From Aphelocoma coerulescens (taxonomy: Eukaryota > Chordata > Aves > Passeriformes > Corvidae), in the NCBI RefSeq assembly GCF_041296385.1, contig NW_027184078.1:372001-436000 (forward strand): a stretch of DNA of 64,000 bases, given 5' to 3'. Below are positions 1 through 11,012 of this stretch, piece after piece. Position numbers and translations under genes: made by a program. Within the stretch, counting starts at the first letter, position 1; each line of letters starts with the position of its first letter. The notes below the pieces were generated by a model that did not search any database, was not told where the DNA came from, and was given only the letters and a program-made list of their open reading frames with translations.

Positions 1-118
1 AAAATATTTTAGAATAAGGCATCCTTAAAGGAAAAGTTTGGCAATTAACCAATGCGGATGTTTGGTCCTTTGGACCCACAAGAAGCCCACACAGTAATCT
101 TTCTGGGAATTCTTTCTT
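1..118 (+). pseudogene. ERV internal fragment, truncated at window edge
   Basis: The first ~115 bases align by eye with the ERV sequence at about 5590-5735: a block around GGAAAAGTTTGGCA, then GGATGTTTGGT, then CACACAGTA followed by TCTTTCTGGGAA. The similarity stops near position 118. This is a second copy of an internal piece of the same ERV family. No open frame of note is left. Confidence 0.5.
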
Positions 119-1560
119 CAGTCTTTTAGCAGCAAGAACTCCAACCATCCCTGAAATCCAGACAGGAATTCTTGGGGAGAAGGAAAAAGAGGCCATGCTG
201 GTGGTAGGGGAGAAGGGATAGGGAACAAGTGAGATGAATTTCCATGGAGGAGACCTCTCTGGTTTGGCCATAGGATGGGAGGAGCTGTAGCTGCAGGGCT
301 CTTCACTGGTCCCATCTGCTGTAGGGATGGACCTTCCCTACCGCAGCCCAGCTGCTGCCTGAGTATCTCCTGGTGCCAGCTGACACTGCCCCAGGGCAAC
401 ACTTCCAGAGTGATTTAAAACCTGCTAATTGTTGTGGAGATACAGCTAGAAAGCAGAAGTGAGAGCACTGCTAAACTCATCTCAGAAGTGGACACGCTAA
501 CACCACAAACCATGGCAGGCAGTACGGCCCACCAGGAAATAGCTAGTATAAGGGAATGGCATGCTTGGTATGTATCTGTGTCGGTTAGTGCTAGCTTGTA
601 GTTTTGCAATGTTATTAAGAAACATAGATATGGTTGTTATAGTGATTGCTGCTTATATAAGAAATCTATTTTTAGTTACAGCTGAAGAGGTATAAATAGT
701 CAGCTCTGTATCTGTATCTTCCGTCGCCGATCGTCACGCAACACATTTCCATAGTAATTCCCAACTTCTCAATCTGGAAGTGGAGATCCAAACAGAGATG
801 GCCAACTCTCTGCTCTACATGACACTGAGGCCCCCCCCACACTCACCTACTGCCCCACCATACACACACACACACACAGTTCTCTTAAAACAATTCTACT
901 CTCATTTCAACAAAATCTTCCAGAGAAAACAGTGTATGTGTGATAATTTTGTTTTCCAGACATGGGGCCTGTGGCTCCAACTTGCTCCCTCAGAGGTCCA
1001 AGGAGAAATAAAAGCTCCTTCCTTTTCAGATGGGAAAGAGGGGCCAGAGGAATGTCCAGATCACGGACTACGAAGGAGATGGTCTTCCACAGAGATGGGT
1101 CTCCCTGGAACCAAGGATGACTTTCCTGTACCAGTTACCCATGGAGACACTTGTCAGGCTGATCAGGCACTCCTGAGCTGGGCGGGGCAGCAGGGCTTGC
1201 CCAAGGCCTGAGGCCTTATGCTCCATCTGGGGCTCTCACACTCCTGTGGTCTTTCCCTCCCTGCAGTGTCCAGCTCCCAGGGTTCAGGGGCACGTGGGCT
1301 CTGGAAAGAGGAAAACAAACACCCTCCCACCTCAACAGAACTGGTTGGGATGGATTGACTGCTGGAGGGCTGTGGAAAGAGCACAGGACCTGTGAGTTTT
1401 CTGAAGGGCTTGGCAAAGGCCTGATGGGCAGGATGAAGCATTGGGATGATCCCCCTCCATCTCTCCACATAGCATCTGTGGACTGTGGGAGACACCACTC
1501 TGTTGTGAGAAGGTGACTGTGTAGGAGGATGTGCAGGTGGACACCTTTTGCACATCTCAG
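119..1560. other. No gene seen; possible LTR and CA repeat
   Basis: No supported coding sequence. Bases 430-743 run from TGTTGTGG to CGCAACA and contain a TATAAATA box (about 691), so they may be an LTR, but no target duplication was found. A short (CA)n tract lies at 862-879. The rest resembles the introns of the minus-strand gene described at 2.0-9.2 kb. Confidence 0.35.
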
Positions 1561-2026
1561 GTCATGGAGAGCCCATGGTACACACTCCCTTCAAAGACAA
1601 GGGAGAGCAGAGGAACCTTGATGACCTGCAGTCCCCACCTCAGCATTCAGGTGTCTTAGGGGGCAGGACAAAAGTGCTACTCATCCAGGAAATCTGTCCC
1701 TCTCCATCAATTTGACGAGCTGAGGAGGATGAGCTCACTAGATGATTTGCCTGTAGAGCAGACTTAACAACTATCAAGGAATGAAAGAGCTCACTGTTCC
1801 CACACTCTCCAAGTACAAGAAAGAGAAGAGGCACCTTGACTCCTGCAGAGAACACTTCAGCTTGGAGGTGTCTCAGTGGCATGGATGAGAAATCTCTTAA
1901 CCATGTAAGGATGGTCCTCCATTCGTTTAGTGGAGCTGTGAAGGACAAGCTCCCAGGACAGTTGGCCTGTAGAGCATCTTTTACCTCCAGAGAGATGCAG
2001 TTCTGCTGGGCAATGGCCCTGCTCAC

Positions 2027-2191
2027 CTCGTTCATTCTCCAGGTCTCTTCTGAGGAGCTCAAGGTCACGCTGTGTGGAGTCCTGCATCTTCTGGAAAGCT
2101 TGCTGCAGAGTTTGAATATTTTGGAAGACTTCCTGGAGGTCCTCCTTCCACATGGATTCCATGGTCCTTGTATTTGACTCCACTGTCCTTC
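2027..2191 (-). CDS. Coiled-coil exon, probably of the IgV gene upstream
   Basis: Read on the minus strand, a pyrimidine-rich acceptor (TTTCTTCCCAG) precedes 165 bases that are open in phase 1 and end at a GTGAGC donor, also phase 1. The peptide is heptad-like and amphipathic, with segments such as LQEVFQNIQTLQQAFQKMQ and RDLELLRRDLENE, as expected of a parallel coiled coil. Its position 3' of a minus-strand signal-peptide and IgV exon pair, with matching phase, suggests one gene of B-G layout (IgV, membrane segment, coiled-coil tail). No transmembrane exon was found between them, and a broken ERV fills part of the gap. The link is inference; the exon itself could be a relic. Confidence 0.45.
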
Positions 2192-3078
2192 CTGGGAAGA
2201 AAGAACCATGTCACAGGGACACTGCCACTGTCCTCTTGAGGAGGAGACAACAATCTGCAATGATGATGCCCAAAAGCTCAGATTCAAAGTCCCTGCCAGA
2301 GTGTCCCTTCTCGGGGCTTGCCCACTCCCTCTGAGCCTCTCTGAAGGCCTGACCAAGGCCTGATGGGCTCTCGGAGGGCAGGAATGACTCCACTCCATCG
2401 CTCCAGAAAGCATCAGTAGGCCCTGGGAGGCAACGGTCTTTGTCAGGAGGAAGGTGTGCTGGGGCATCCCCCACCTGCCTCTCCAGCCACACTGTAGTCT
2501 CAGGAATGTTCACTGGGCCTCAGCCTTGGTCAGTGGCCCCTGAGATGGACACGGGCCCTGTGCCTGGCCAGGGGAAGGTCCCTGGACATTGGTCAGAGAA
2601 TGCTGAGTGCTGCCAGTGCCCTTCCCTGCCCCCACCTCATGCACTGCCCACAGAGATGGCCCTGAAAAGAGCAGGGGAGCACAGGGCGGGGCTCGTCATG
2701 GGCACAGACACACGGTGTGCACAGCCCAGCCTCGCCCAACGTGGCACCAGGAGTGGGGAAGTAGCAGAAGGGCAATGGGGAAAGGGACAGACAGGGACCA
2801 GACTTCACGGAGGAACGTTAGTAAGTGTCAGGCAATGAGAGAACTCACAGTTCCCACTCTCTTCAAGGACAAGGGAGAGAAGAGAGACCTTTACCCCTGC
2901 AGAGAACACTTCAGCACGGAGCTCCTTCAGTGTCACGGTGTGCTAAAGCTGTTCCCCGTGTAAGGACTGTCGTTCCCCATCCCCTCTGAGGTGCTTTGGA
3001 GGATGAGCTACAGTTGTTCTTTAGAGCAGCTTTTCCCTTCAGAGAGATTAAGTCCTGAAGGATAATATCCCTGCTCAC

Positions 3079-3246
3079 CTAGTTTGTTCTCCAGCTCTGT
3101 TCTGAGGAGCTGAAGGTCACGCTGTGTAAAGCTCTGCATGTTCTGGAAAGCTCTCTGCAGAGTCTGAATTTGTTGTGAGAGCTGCTGGTGGTCTCAATGC
3201 AACATGGATTCCAGGTCCCCATTGTTACTGGACACTAGTGTCCTTT
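3079..3246 (-). pseudogene. Decayed duplicate of the coiled-coil exon
   Basis: This 168-base stretch matches the exon at 2027-2191, with the same acceptor and GTGAGC donor and a similar heptad peptide (QQIQTLQRAFQNMQ, then RDLQLLRTELENK). In the phase used by its sister there is a TGA about 18 codons in, so it cannot be a full coding exon unless splicing differs. Confidence 0.5.
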
Positions 3247-3249
3247 CTG

Positions 3250-4424
3250 TGAAGAAAGACAGGTATCCCTGGAACACTGACATTGCCTCCTTGGAAATGA
3301 GACCACCCATTTGCCCTGGGGATGCTCAAAAACTCTGTTTCAAATTCTCTTACTGAAGATCTCTTCTTAGGGTCTCTTATTGTTCCTTCCACTCTCTGCC
3401 TGATCAATATTCACCTCAGAGGAATTAAACCTGCAACTGGAGTTGCAATCTGGGAATGTTTTCTTTTTTACCTGCTTTCTTTATGGACAAGGAACTCAGA
3501 CTCAGTTCCCTCATGTTGTGCCTGTTTCTAAATCTTTGAACTTCAGACATCTCTTTCCCCAAAGAATCCTTCTAATTCAGAGACCATGGGAAAGAACTCA
3601 CTCATCCCTTAAAAACAGGGATAGAGAATTCACATACTGATGCACTCATGAGGACCATTACTGATCTCTTCCCTGGATTACAAGTCCATCTCCACTAGGC
3701 ATTTTCTCCGGGAAGGAGCCATGACCTCTCTCCTGGAGCTTTAGTCTTCCTCATGACTTGGAGACTTTTTCCTCCTTCATGTGTTGCCTGTTGAAAGGAG
3801 TCTCAGCACCACTGTGAGCCCTTCTAAACATGGGCTTGGAGCTCCTGTGCTGCTGGTCAGGAATATTGAAAGGAACCCCGTGGCCTCCTCACTGCCCAAC
3901 AGCCTGGCCATGGGGGAGAGCCCAGGCTATGGTAATTTCCAAGTGTTCCTTAAGGAAAGAACATTCCCCTGCCAGCATCCTAGCTGGAAAGATCCTGTGC
4001 AGGACAACAGCTGGCCTTAGAACCCATGGGGGAATGGGACCCAGCAGAGTCCAGGCTGTCCTGTCTGTGCTGGGAAAAGCCCACTGCCAGGGCAGCTCTG
4101 CACCCTGGGAGCCTGGGGATGTTACTGAACAAGCTTTGGGGGAGAACACATTGCTCAGTCAGCCCAAGAAACATGAGGTCCTTTGAACCAAGAGCCTGAG
4201 AGTAGTGCTGGGATGCTATTGATCGATGTACCCCACTGGTCTGATGCTGTGCTGTGCTGTGATGTTCCTTCATTGCCACAGAGATGAATAAATATTACGG
4301 AGAGAGGAGAACAAGCCTCAATCCCTATGTGGTCAGTTAATGACACCTCTGCTGCTGTTACAAAAGCTGCCTGCGTGCAGGCAATGCACAGAGGGGCAGA
4401 GGGAGACATTCCAATCTCCTCAGA
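3250..4424. other. Non-coding stretch, nothing recognised
   Basis: Intron-like sequence of ordinary composition. Open frames here are short, lie on both strands and show no family features. Confidence 0.5.
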
Positions 4425-5500
4425 GATGGATATGTTAGACCTCTGTTAAGAGGAGGTCCAACTATGCTAAAAAATTATTTGGAGGGAAGATGAGACAAAA
4501 TCAAAGGAGATGAAATGCATAATGAAGCTTTACAAGACCCACAGGCCCTGACACATCTCTGCGTGGGTAGAACTCCTGCATGAGGTAGTAAACTGTGGAG
4601 GCTGGTGGGCCTGCTGGACAAGGAATGAAAGGAGTCCTATGGTGGGATAAGTCCTAGGTTCCTTTCCAGCTTATGGTGACTGAAAAGTTTCCCCCAGAAT
4701 GCTTTCTTCTGTCATGTTAGTGTACCCCACTTCTGCTCCCCTGGTTGGCTCCATTGGCCGCCACAGCCCTGGTTACCTGATACCCCCTCAGAGTTTCTCG
4801 ATTAGTTCCTTTGCCCTGGACCCTCCATTGCTCTGCCCCGGGAATTCTCTGAAACCTTGCACGAGTGTGGATGCATTAAAGCTCTCCTGTAAAACCTTAT
4901 GTGAAAACTCTTCTTGCTCATTCATCGTCGGACTGTTTTAGCTAGCTGTCCGGTGTGTGTGTGCAAGTGTGCTAGCTGCACCGAGAGGCTTTCTTGGAGG
5001 CGCTTTTGGGAAGGTTGTGACATATAGAAACGTGACAGTAAACCATGCAAGAGAGATGTGCTGGGAAAATCACAAAAGGCGCCCAAATACTGAAATGCAT
5101 GAATGTCCTGAAAGTTGGGCAAAGACTTTTAAACAAAACCCACCTGAGAGAAAAGCCTAATCCAACTGGCTTCCCCTGAGAACAGCAAAATGAGCTGTGG
5201 AGAACAGCCGTGGCTTTGGGGATACCCAGAGCAGCCTTAGGAAAACAACCTAACAATGTCATAGCAGAGTTAATCAAAGGCAGCCCAGAGTGGGGGATTG
5301 GGGGGAAACTACAAACTCAAACCCTCATGGGATAAACACACCTCCAATCCTTTTGCAACACAACAGGAAGTCTTTGACGTTTTGAATTGACACAGGAGCT
5401 CTAATCTCTTTAATCACCCCCAAAAATGATGAAAATCTAAACATAAGTTTTAAAAATTAATTTAAAAAAAGTTGTTTGACTGGTTTTAATGGAAAAAATG
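4425..5500 (+). mobile_element. Possible ERV LTR and leader
   Basis: A variant polyadenylation signal (CATTAAA, about 4873) is followed by a GT-rich stretch and a CTGCACCGAGAGG block near 4975, resembling an R-U5 end ahead of the ERV pol sequence that starts near 5.5 kb. No second LTR or target duplication was identified, so borders are guesses. Confidence 0.3.
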
Positions 5501-5549
5501 TTATTTGTTACACTGCCAAACTGCGTTTATGATTACCTGGGGAAAAGTG

Positions 5550-8100
5550 AATGACTTCACATCCATTTGCAATTGCAGATCATGGAGAAAACATTTTAGA
5601 AGCAGGAATCCTCAATGGAAAAGTTTGGCAGTTACCCAGAGAGGATGTTTGGTACTTAAGACACACAAAAGTCCCTCACTGTAAAAAAACCCCACACAGT
5701 AAAAAAACCCACACAGTATCTTTCTGGGAAGGACAGGAAAATCAATGTCTCACAAATGGTTCCAGTGTTGACTACTTCTACTGTAATTAATATCAAACAA
5801 TACCCTATACCTCCAGCAGCCAAACAAGAGATCAATAAAGCAAATAAAAGTTTAGAGCAAAGAGGCATTATATTTAGGATGCATTCTGCTTACAATTCTC
5901 CTTTCTGTCTGATGAAAAAAGCAGATGGGAGCTGACTTTTAACAATTGATTATTGAAAGCTTAATGCAAATACGGGACCACTCACTGCAGCCATCCCAAA
6001 TATTGCAAACCCCACTGCTACACTGCAGGCAGCTGCACGTGAATGGATGGTAGTTTGGGATATAAAAGACATGTTCCAATTCAGGAAGGAGATAAACCCA
6101 AATTTCCATTCACCTTGGAAGGAGCACAATACACCCTCAGCCGCCTGCCCCAAGAGTATAAGCACTCACTCATCATAGCACACAATGCTTTAGCTTAACT
6201 CCTTCAACAAACAAAAACTCCGGAAGGAGTACAAATCTATCAATATATTGATGCTGTGCTGGTAGGAGGTGAGGAGAAAAGTGCAGTAAGAACAACAAGA
6301 CAGGATATAAGGAGCAGATTAAGTGATGAGAGGATAAAAGTGCTAAGGCCCCTCTCATAGGTGCAATTCCTGGGAACCTGAGGAGTAGCAGGCCAAGCTG
6401 TAATTCCAGATGAAACCATTACAAAACTACATGCCAGATCTACCCTTACTACTAAAAAGGAACTTCAAAAGATACTGGATATTTTGGGCTACTGGAAAAA
6501 CCACGTTCCTGGATTCTCTATAGTAGCAAGACCCTTGTACACATTAATGAGGAAAAGCCAAAACTGGCAATGGCTTGACAGTCACAAACAGGCTTTGCAA
6601 ACGCTGATAGAAGAGTTTAAAACATACCAATCACTTGGACCTGGTCACACCAGTGATCCTACATTATCTGAATGGGTCCTTGCTGAACATGGGACTTAAT
6701 GTAATGTTTCAGAAAGGCCATATGGATCCAGAAGACCATTAGGGTTCAGTTCCACAGCATAAAAAGATACTGAGAAGAGATACACTGGGAAAAGGGATTA
6801 TTATCTCTGACCCATGCTCTTAAGCAGAGAAAAATTCAACAGCGTCAGCCTGTGAAAATCCAAGGACCTTTCAATCTGTTGGCCAGTATTAGGAAAGGCA
6901 GTGCTCTGCCAAAGGGAATTGCACAAACACCAACGGTGCACAAATGGTGTGCAAATATCTCTGAGGTCACAGATCAAATGGATGTCACTGAAACCTACAA
7001 AACTACAGATAGCTGTGACTCCAGACATGTCAGCTTTAAAACAGCCATATAAATCTATGTTCCTGCATTCACTTCAGACTCTGGAGTTGAAGATGTCTGG
7101 TTCACTGATACCTCAGCCAAACGCATTGATGGTGAAGGGAAGTACAGAGGAGTTGCTCTTAGTATTGAAACAGGAGTGGAAGTAGTAGGAGAAGGAATGG
7201 GAAGTGCACAGGTGGGTATAAGACTGGGCCAAAAAGGAAGGTATTAAATGGGTTTTCCATATACCTTATTATCCCAAATCCAATGGGACTGTGGAGCGTG
7301 CCAATGGTTTGCTAAAGCTCTACCTTAGACTGCATGAATCTGGATGGAATAAAAGGTCTGTGTTATATCAGATAAATAACCAACATGGACCCATGGGTAG
7401 TCCCACTTCACAAAATTTCTTGAGACCTATGTATTTTGAAACAGCTCCAAATGATTAAAATTGAAGCTTTTCAGGGCAACCTAAAGGTGGGCCAACCAGC
7501 TGTGGTCAAGTTACCCCAAACTGGGATTGTACCTATGACTCTGATGGACAGTTGAGGACCTGTGGCCTGGTACTATTGATTCTAATGGCCACCAACACAC
7601 AATCGGTTCCCGATGGATATTCCCCACATTCTAAACTGCTCTTCTCTCTGTACAAGGTTGTTTTCTGTTCTCAACAAAACAAGTTTCTTACTGAATCTTC
7701 ACCAACTGCTCCTGTGTGGCAGTGGCGAGAATAGCTCTGTGTCTGCAACTTGAGGCCAGAGATGGAACTGCTGCAGCAAGTCTCTAGAAAAAACATCTTT
7801 ATCATTGCATGAGTTGTGTTGTTTTAGTTCCTCTAATAGCCTTGGATGTTCAAGTATATCCTCACCAGACAGAAAACTGGGTGTATATCCAGACATGAGA
7901 CAAGGAGCCACTCAAGCAGCAGTGGAAAGGACTGTTGGCTACCTACATGGCTGTGGAAAGTACTGATGAAGACTTCTGGACCCCTACAGGCAAATAAACC
8001 CAGCTCCATACCGGAACATATAGTAACCTAACTGGACATATAGTAACCTAATAAATCTCCTGTAGCTAAAGCTGCAACACAATCAGGAACTCTAAAACGA
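5550..8100 (+). pseudogene. Degenerate ERV pol (RT and integrase remnants), class III-like
   Basis: Frames shift and stop many times, but several pol landmarks survive. Near 5850-5925 there is an RT entry motif (AYNSPF then KKADG). Near 6055 WDIKDMF resembles the RT palm aspartate motif. Near 6135 LPQEYKHS matches the region after it. Near 6240 YIDAVLVGG is a mutated form of the YxDD catalytic box, with the second aspartate lost. A TDTSAK block at about 7095 looks like RNase H, and PYYPKSNGTVERANGLLK at about 7265 is the integrase core ending in the catalytic glutamate. The KHS context favours an ERV-L-like origin. RNase H and integrase seem joined by an internal deletion. Dead element; it has been inserted within or beside the minus-strand IgV gene. 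Confidence 0.7.
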
Positions 8101-8516
8101 CAATTATTACATGGTTTATCTTTTTATGTTTACAGAACAATATTTTTAGTATTGCAGCATGGTTATTTACAGCTGGATTACTCAACCATCCTAACAAGAC
8201 CTTACAACTAATAATCATCAAAGGAAGAAAAGAGAACAATGTCTTTTTTCCTAAGGGCATATAAAACACATAGAACAAAAAATACCTAACCCTTAGAAGA
8301 GAAATTCACGCCTAAAACTAATGCCAGCTGTGACACTCATAACAAACCACAGTAACTGCTTGATTGATCAAAAAGCCCATAGGCCACTGGGAGTGGGGAG
8401 GTGATGTGTTGGGTCATATGAGGCGGCATCAGCTGGGGGACAGTGACCTTTCAGAGAGCTCTTTTCCCTCTGTAAGAGCTTCCCCCCTTCCCCACCCAGC
8501 GCAGAAAGTCTCCAAC

Positions 8517-9194
8517 CTGCAATGCTGAGCTTGGTGGATGTATCAGCGCTCCAGTCCCTGGATGTCACAATGCAACTGTACATTCCTTCATCTGCCAGCT
8601 GGACATTCTTCAGTGTCAGGGACACATTCCCAGTGGCAAATCCATCTCCTGGCACTGATGTTCTCCCATGGTATTTCTGCATTGGTTCACCCCCAAACTG
8701 CCCGTATGTGTAGATGTCCTCTGTGTGCCCATCTGTGATTTTTATCCAGTGCACTTGGGGGTTGTCCAGTGGCTTTGTGGAAGAGATGGTGCAAGGAAGG
8801 ATTGTATCCTGGCCAACAATTCCAACTACTTTCTCAGGACAGGTGACCTTGAAATGTTCTGTGGAAACCAAACTTGAGTGAGCATCTGGCTGACATCAAC
8901 CAGAAAATGTACTGGTGGGAAGGACAGAGAGGTCTGGGACAGAGAACGGGGAAAAACAGAAAGTTGCTGCAATGGGCTGGATTCCCCAAGAGCAGAGGGG
9001 CAGGGCAGCTCTGGCTCTTGTGGAGTTCAAATCAGGGATGCTCAGGAGAGCACGACCCTCAGCTCCTGCACTTCTGATCATCTGCAGGCTGGAATCCCCC
9101 AGAAAGGAGCAGAACAGCTCCTGGAAGCGTTACCTGAGACAGGGATGGCCAGAAACAGTGTCAGAGCCAACAGGGGCCATCTCCTCTGCTCCAT
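8517..9194 (-). CDS. Ig-superfamily gene, signal-peptide exon and IgV exon (B7/butyrophilin/B-G type)
   Basis: Two minus-strand exons fit together in phase 1. Exon 1 (9194-9134) starts with ATG and encodes the signal peptide MEQRRWPLLALTLFLAIPVS, ending at AG|GTAACG. Exon 2 (8858-8517, 342 bases) starts after a CCACAG acceptor and ends at CAG|GTTGGA. It encodes one V-type Ig domain: VGIVGQDTILPC (B strand cysteine), QVHWIKI (core tryptophan), LTLKNVQLADEGMYSC (the DxGxYxC motif). The VGxDxxLPC start and 342-base size are those of B7, butyrophilin and chicken B-G V exons. A following short open piece after a CCCCAG acceptor (about 8437) stops at TGA. No second Ig or membrane exon is visible; coiled-coil exons at 2-3 kb may belong. 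The product would be a surface protein or decoy; the family is inferred from motif only. Confidence 0.7.
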
Positions 9195-10420
9195 CCCTGC
9201 AGTCCCCGGGGTGGGACGATCCTGCAGCTGGCCTGGAACAGGCACAGAAGGGAAGTGAGCAAAGAAGGGAAATACTCTCCCAAAGCCCTCTGATCTCTCT
9301 CCCCTGGCACCTGGCACCAGCTGTGACTTCTGAAGGTGCCAAGTGCTCAAAGAGTTGAGTTCAGACATCAAGAAAACTTGTGCCTTTCCAGAGATCTCAG
9401 TTACCCCTGCAGATACAGGGAGCTTATCTCAGTCCAATGTGCTCCCAGGATGTTGTGACAGGGGATGCAAGAGAGGAAAGTTCAACCCAGACCCCACTGC
9501 CTGCAGTGAAATTTAATGGACACCCTAATTAAAACACCAGCTTAAATCTCTAGTCTAGGTTGCAAGAGTCTCTCTGTCCAAGCTCTGAGATGGGGAAAAA
9601 GGAGGAAGAAACTGTTTTCACACTCCCATGCCCATGTTTGGAGGAAGGGGAATTCATGGCACTTGGTATCCTGAAATTGCAGCTCCCTGGGAACCATCAG
9701 GCTGCAGAGTGACAGTGCATCAGCTCAGCACGAACCTGGAATCACTTAGGGAGCTGTACCAGGCTTGGCTTTGATGCACTGCACTAAAGATCTTGCCCTT
9801 CTCTGGCTCTGGCTCCCTCTGCACTTTGGATGTGCCAGGATGTGCCTGACTGCCCTTATCTCAGTCCTCATAGAAACACTTTTGGTGTGATATCTTCATT
9901 ACTTTATGAGTGTATTAGTGTTCAATATTCCCACTTTAGTGACCAGTGAGGAAGGTGGGCCATCCTGATGACTGCCAAGCTGGAATTCAACATGCTGCAC
10001 TGCATTGTCTGGATACATCTCAGCTTCTAGACAAGGCTGTCTCCAGGTCTCACAGCTGTGTCTGATGTAACTAAATCAGATGTTGTTTGAACAAGTGTGG
10101 TGGTGGATCAAAGCAGACATCAGTATTCCACATTCTGGATCAATTCTTGTCCTGGGAAGACACCTGCCATGTTTGGCCACTGGGGAAGCACAATTGGAGT
10201 TACAGGGCAAGTGTTTAATTCACTGGATTTTAATCACAAATTCCCCCTCTTCACTTGCTAAGGAGACACAGGAACTCCTGGAGGGATTTCATCCAATTCA
10301 CCACAGACCACCACAATGGGGATTCGTCTCCACTCTGATCTCCACAGCACAGGCTTTCTCTTCTGAGCTGGTTACTCTGAGCTGTATTTATGGGACATGG
10401 AGAAAAATGGGCACTGTGAG
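9195..10420. other. Upstream region of the IgV gene, no gene seen
   Basis: No supported coding exon. Probably 5' flank of the minus-strand IgV gene. Confidence 0.5.
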
Positions 10421-10425
10421 GTCTC

Positions 10426-11007
10426 TGGCCTGGTTTTGGCTGGGATAGAGTTAATTTTCTTCCTTGTAGCTGGTCCAGGGCTTTTTTTTTTTTTTTTTTA
10501 TTCAAGATGAGAACAATGTTGATAACACACCAATGTTTCAGTTGTTGCTCAGCTGTGCTCACCCCAAGTGACTTTTCAGTGTCTCTTGCTCTGCCTGTGT
10601 GGAGCTGCACAAGAAACCAGGAGGGAGCAGGGCCAGGACAGGTGACCTGGATGGGCCATGGGAATATTTCAGACCACAGAATGTCCTGCCCAGTATATAA
10701 ACTGTGATGAATTGGCAGGAAGGGGGTTGATCACTGCCCAGGGGCAGCCTGGGCAACGCTCAGTGAGTGGTGAGTAATTGGACTGGGCATTGCTTGGGTT
10801 TTATTCCTCCCTCTCTCTCCCCCTCTCTCCTTTTCATTGCAATTCTTCTTACTATATTTTTTTACTTTCTTTCAATTCTTAAGCTGTTCTTGTCTCAATC
10901 AAAAATTTTCTTTCCAATTGTCCTCCCCACTCAGGGAGTGCCAAGGGCCAGGGAGTGAGCGAGCTGCTGTGTGGTACTTAGTGGCCATCTGGGGTTAAAC
11001 CATGAGA
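10426..11007 (+). mobile_element. Solo LTR of a common avian ERV, 5-bp target duplication
   Basis: The 582-base block contains the GGCTGGGATAGAGTTAATTT head, an internal AGTATATAAACTG TATA region, GGTGAGTAATTG, a pyrimidine-rich part with a degenerate polyA signal, and the GGGAGTGAGCGAGCTGCTGTG tail ending GGGGTTAAACCATGA. I recognise this as a widespread passerine LTR. GTCTC at 10421-10425 and again at 11008-11012 is an exact 5-bp target duplication, fixing both ends and showing this is a solo LTR. Confidence 0.8.
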
Positions 11008-11012
11008 GTCTC

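Larger units (their letters stand above)
1560..3420. repeat. Tandem duplication of a ~1.06-kb unit carrying a coiled-coil exon
   Basis: Sequence around 1776-1900 (ending in the CTGCAGAGAACACTTCAG block) recurs at about 2834-2960, and the coiled-coil exon at 2027-2191 recurs at 3079-3246, an offset of about 1.05-1.06 kb. A weaker third copy of the flank is visible near 1570-1640. The copies have diverged considerably. Confidence 0.55.

Noticed and set aside
5656..5868. Minus-strand ORF with a hydrophobic stretch resembling a membrane exon of the IgV gene
   Set aside because: It is antisense to ERV RT sequence, with no splice sites in the right phase.
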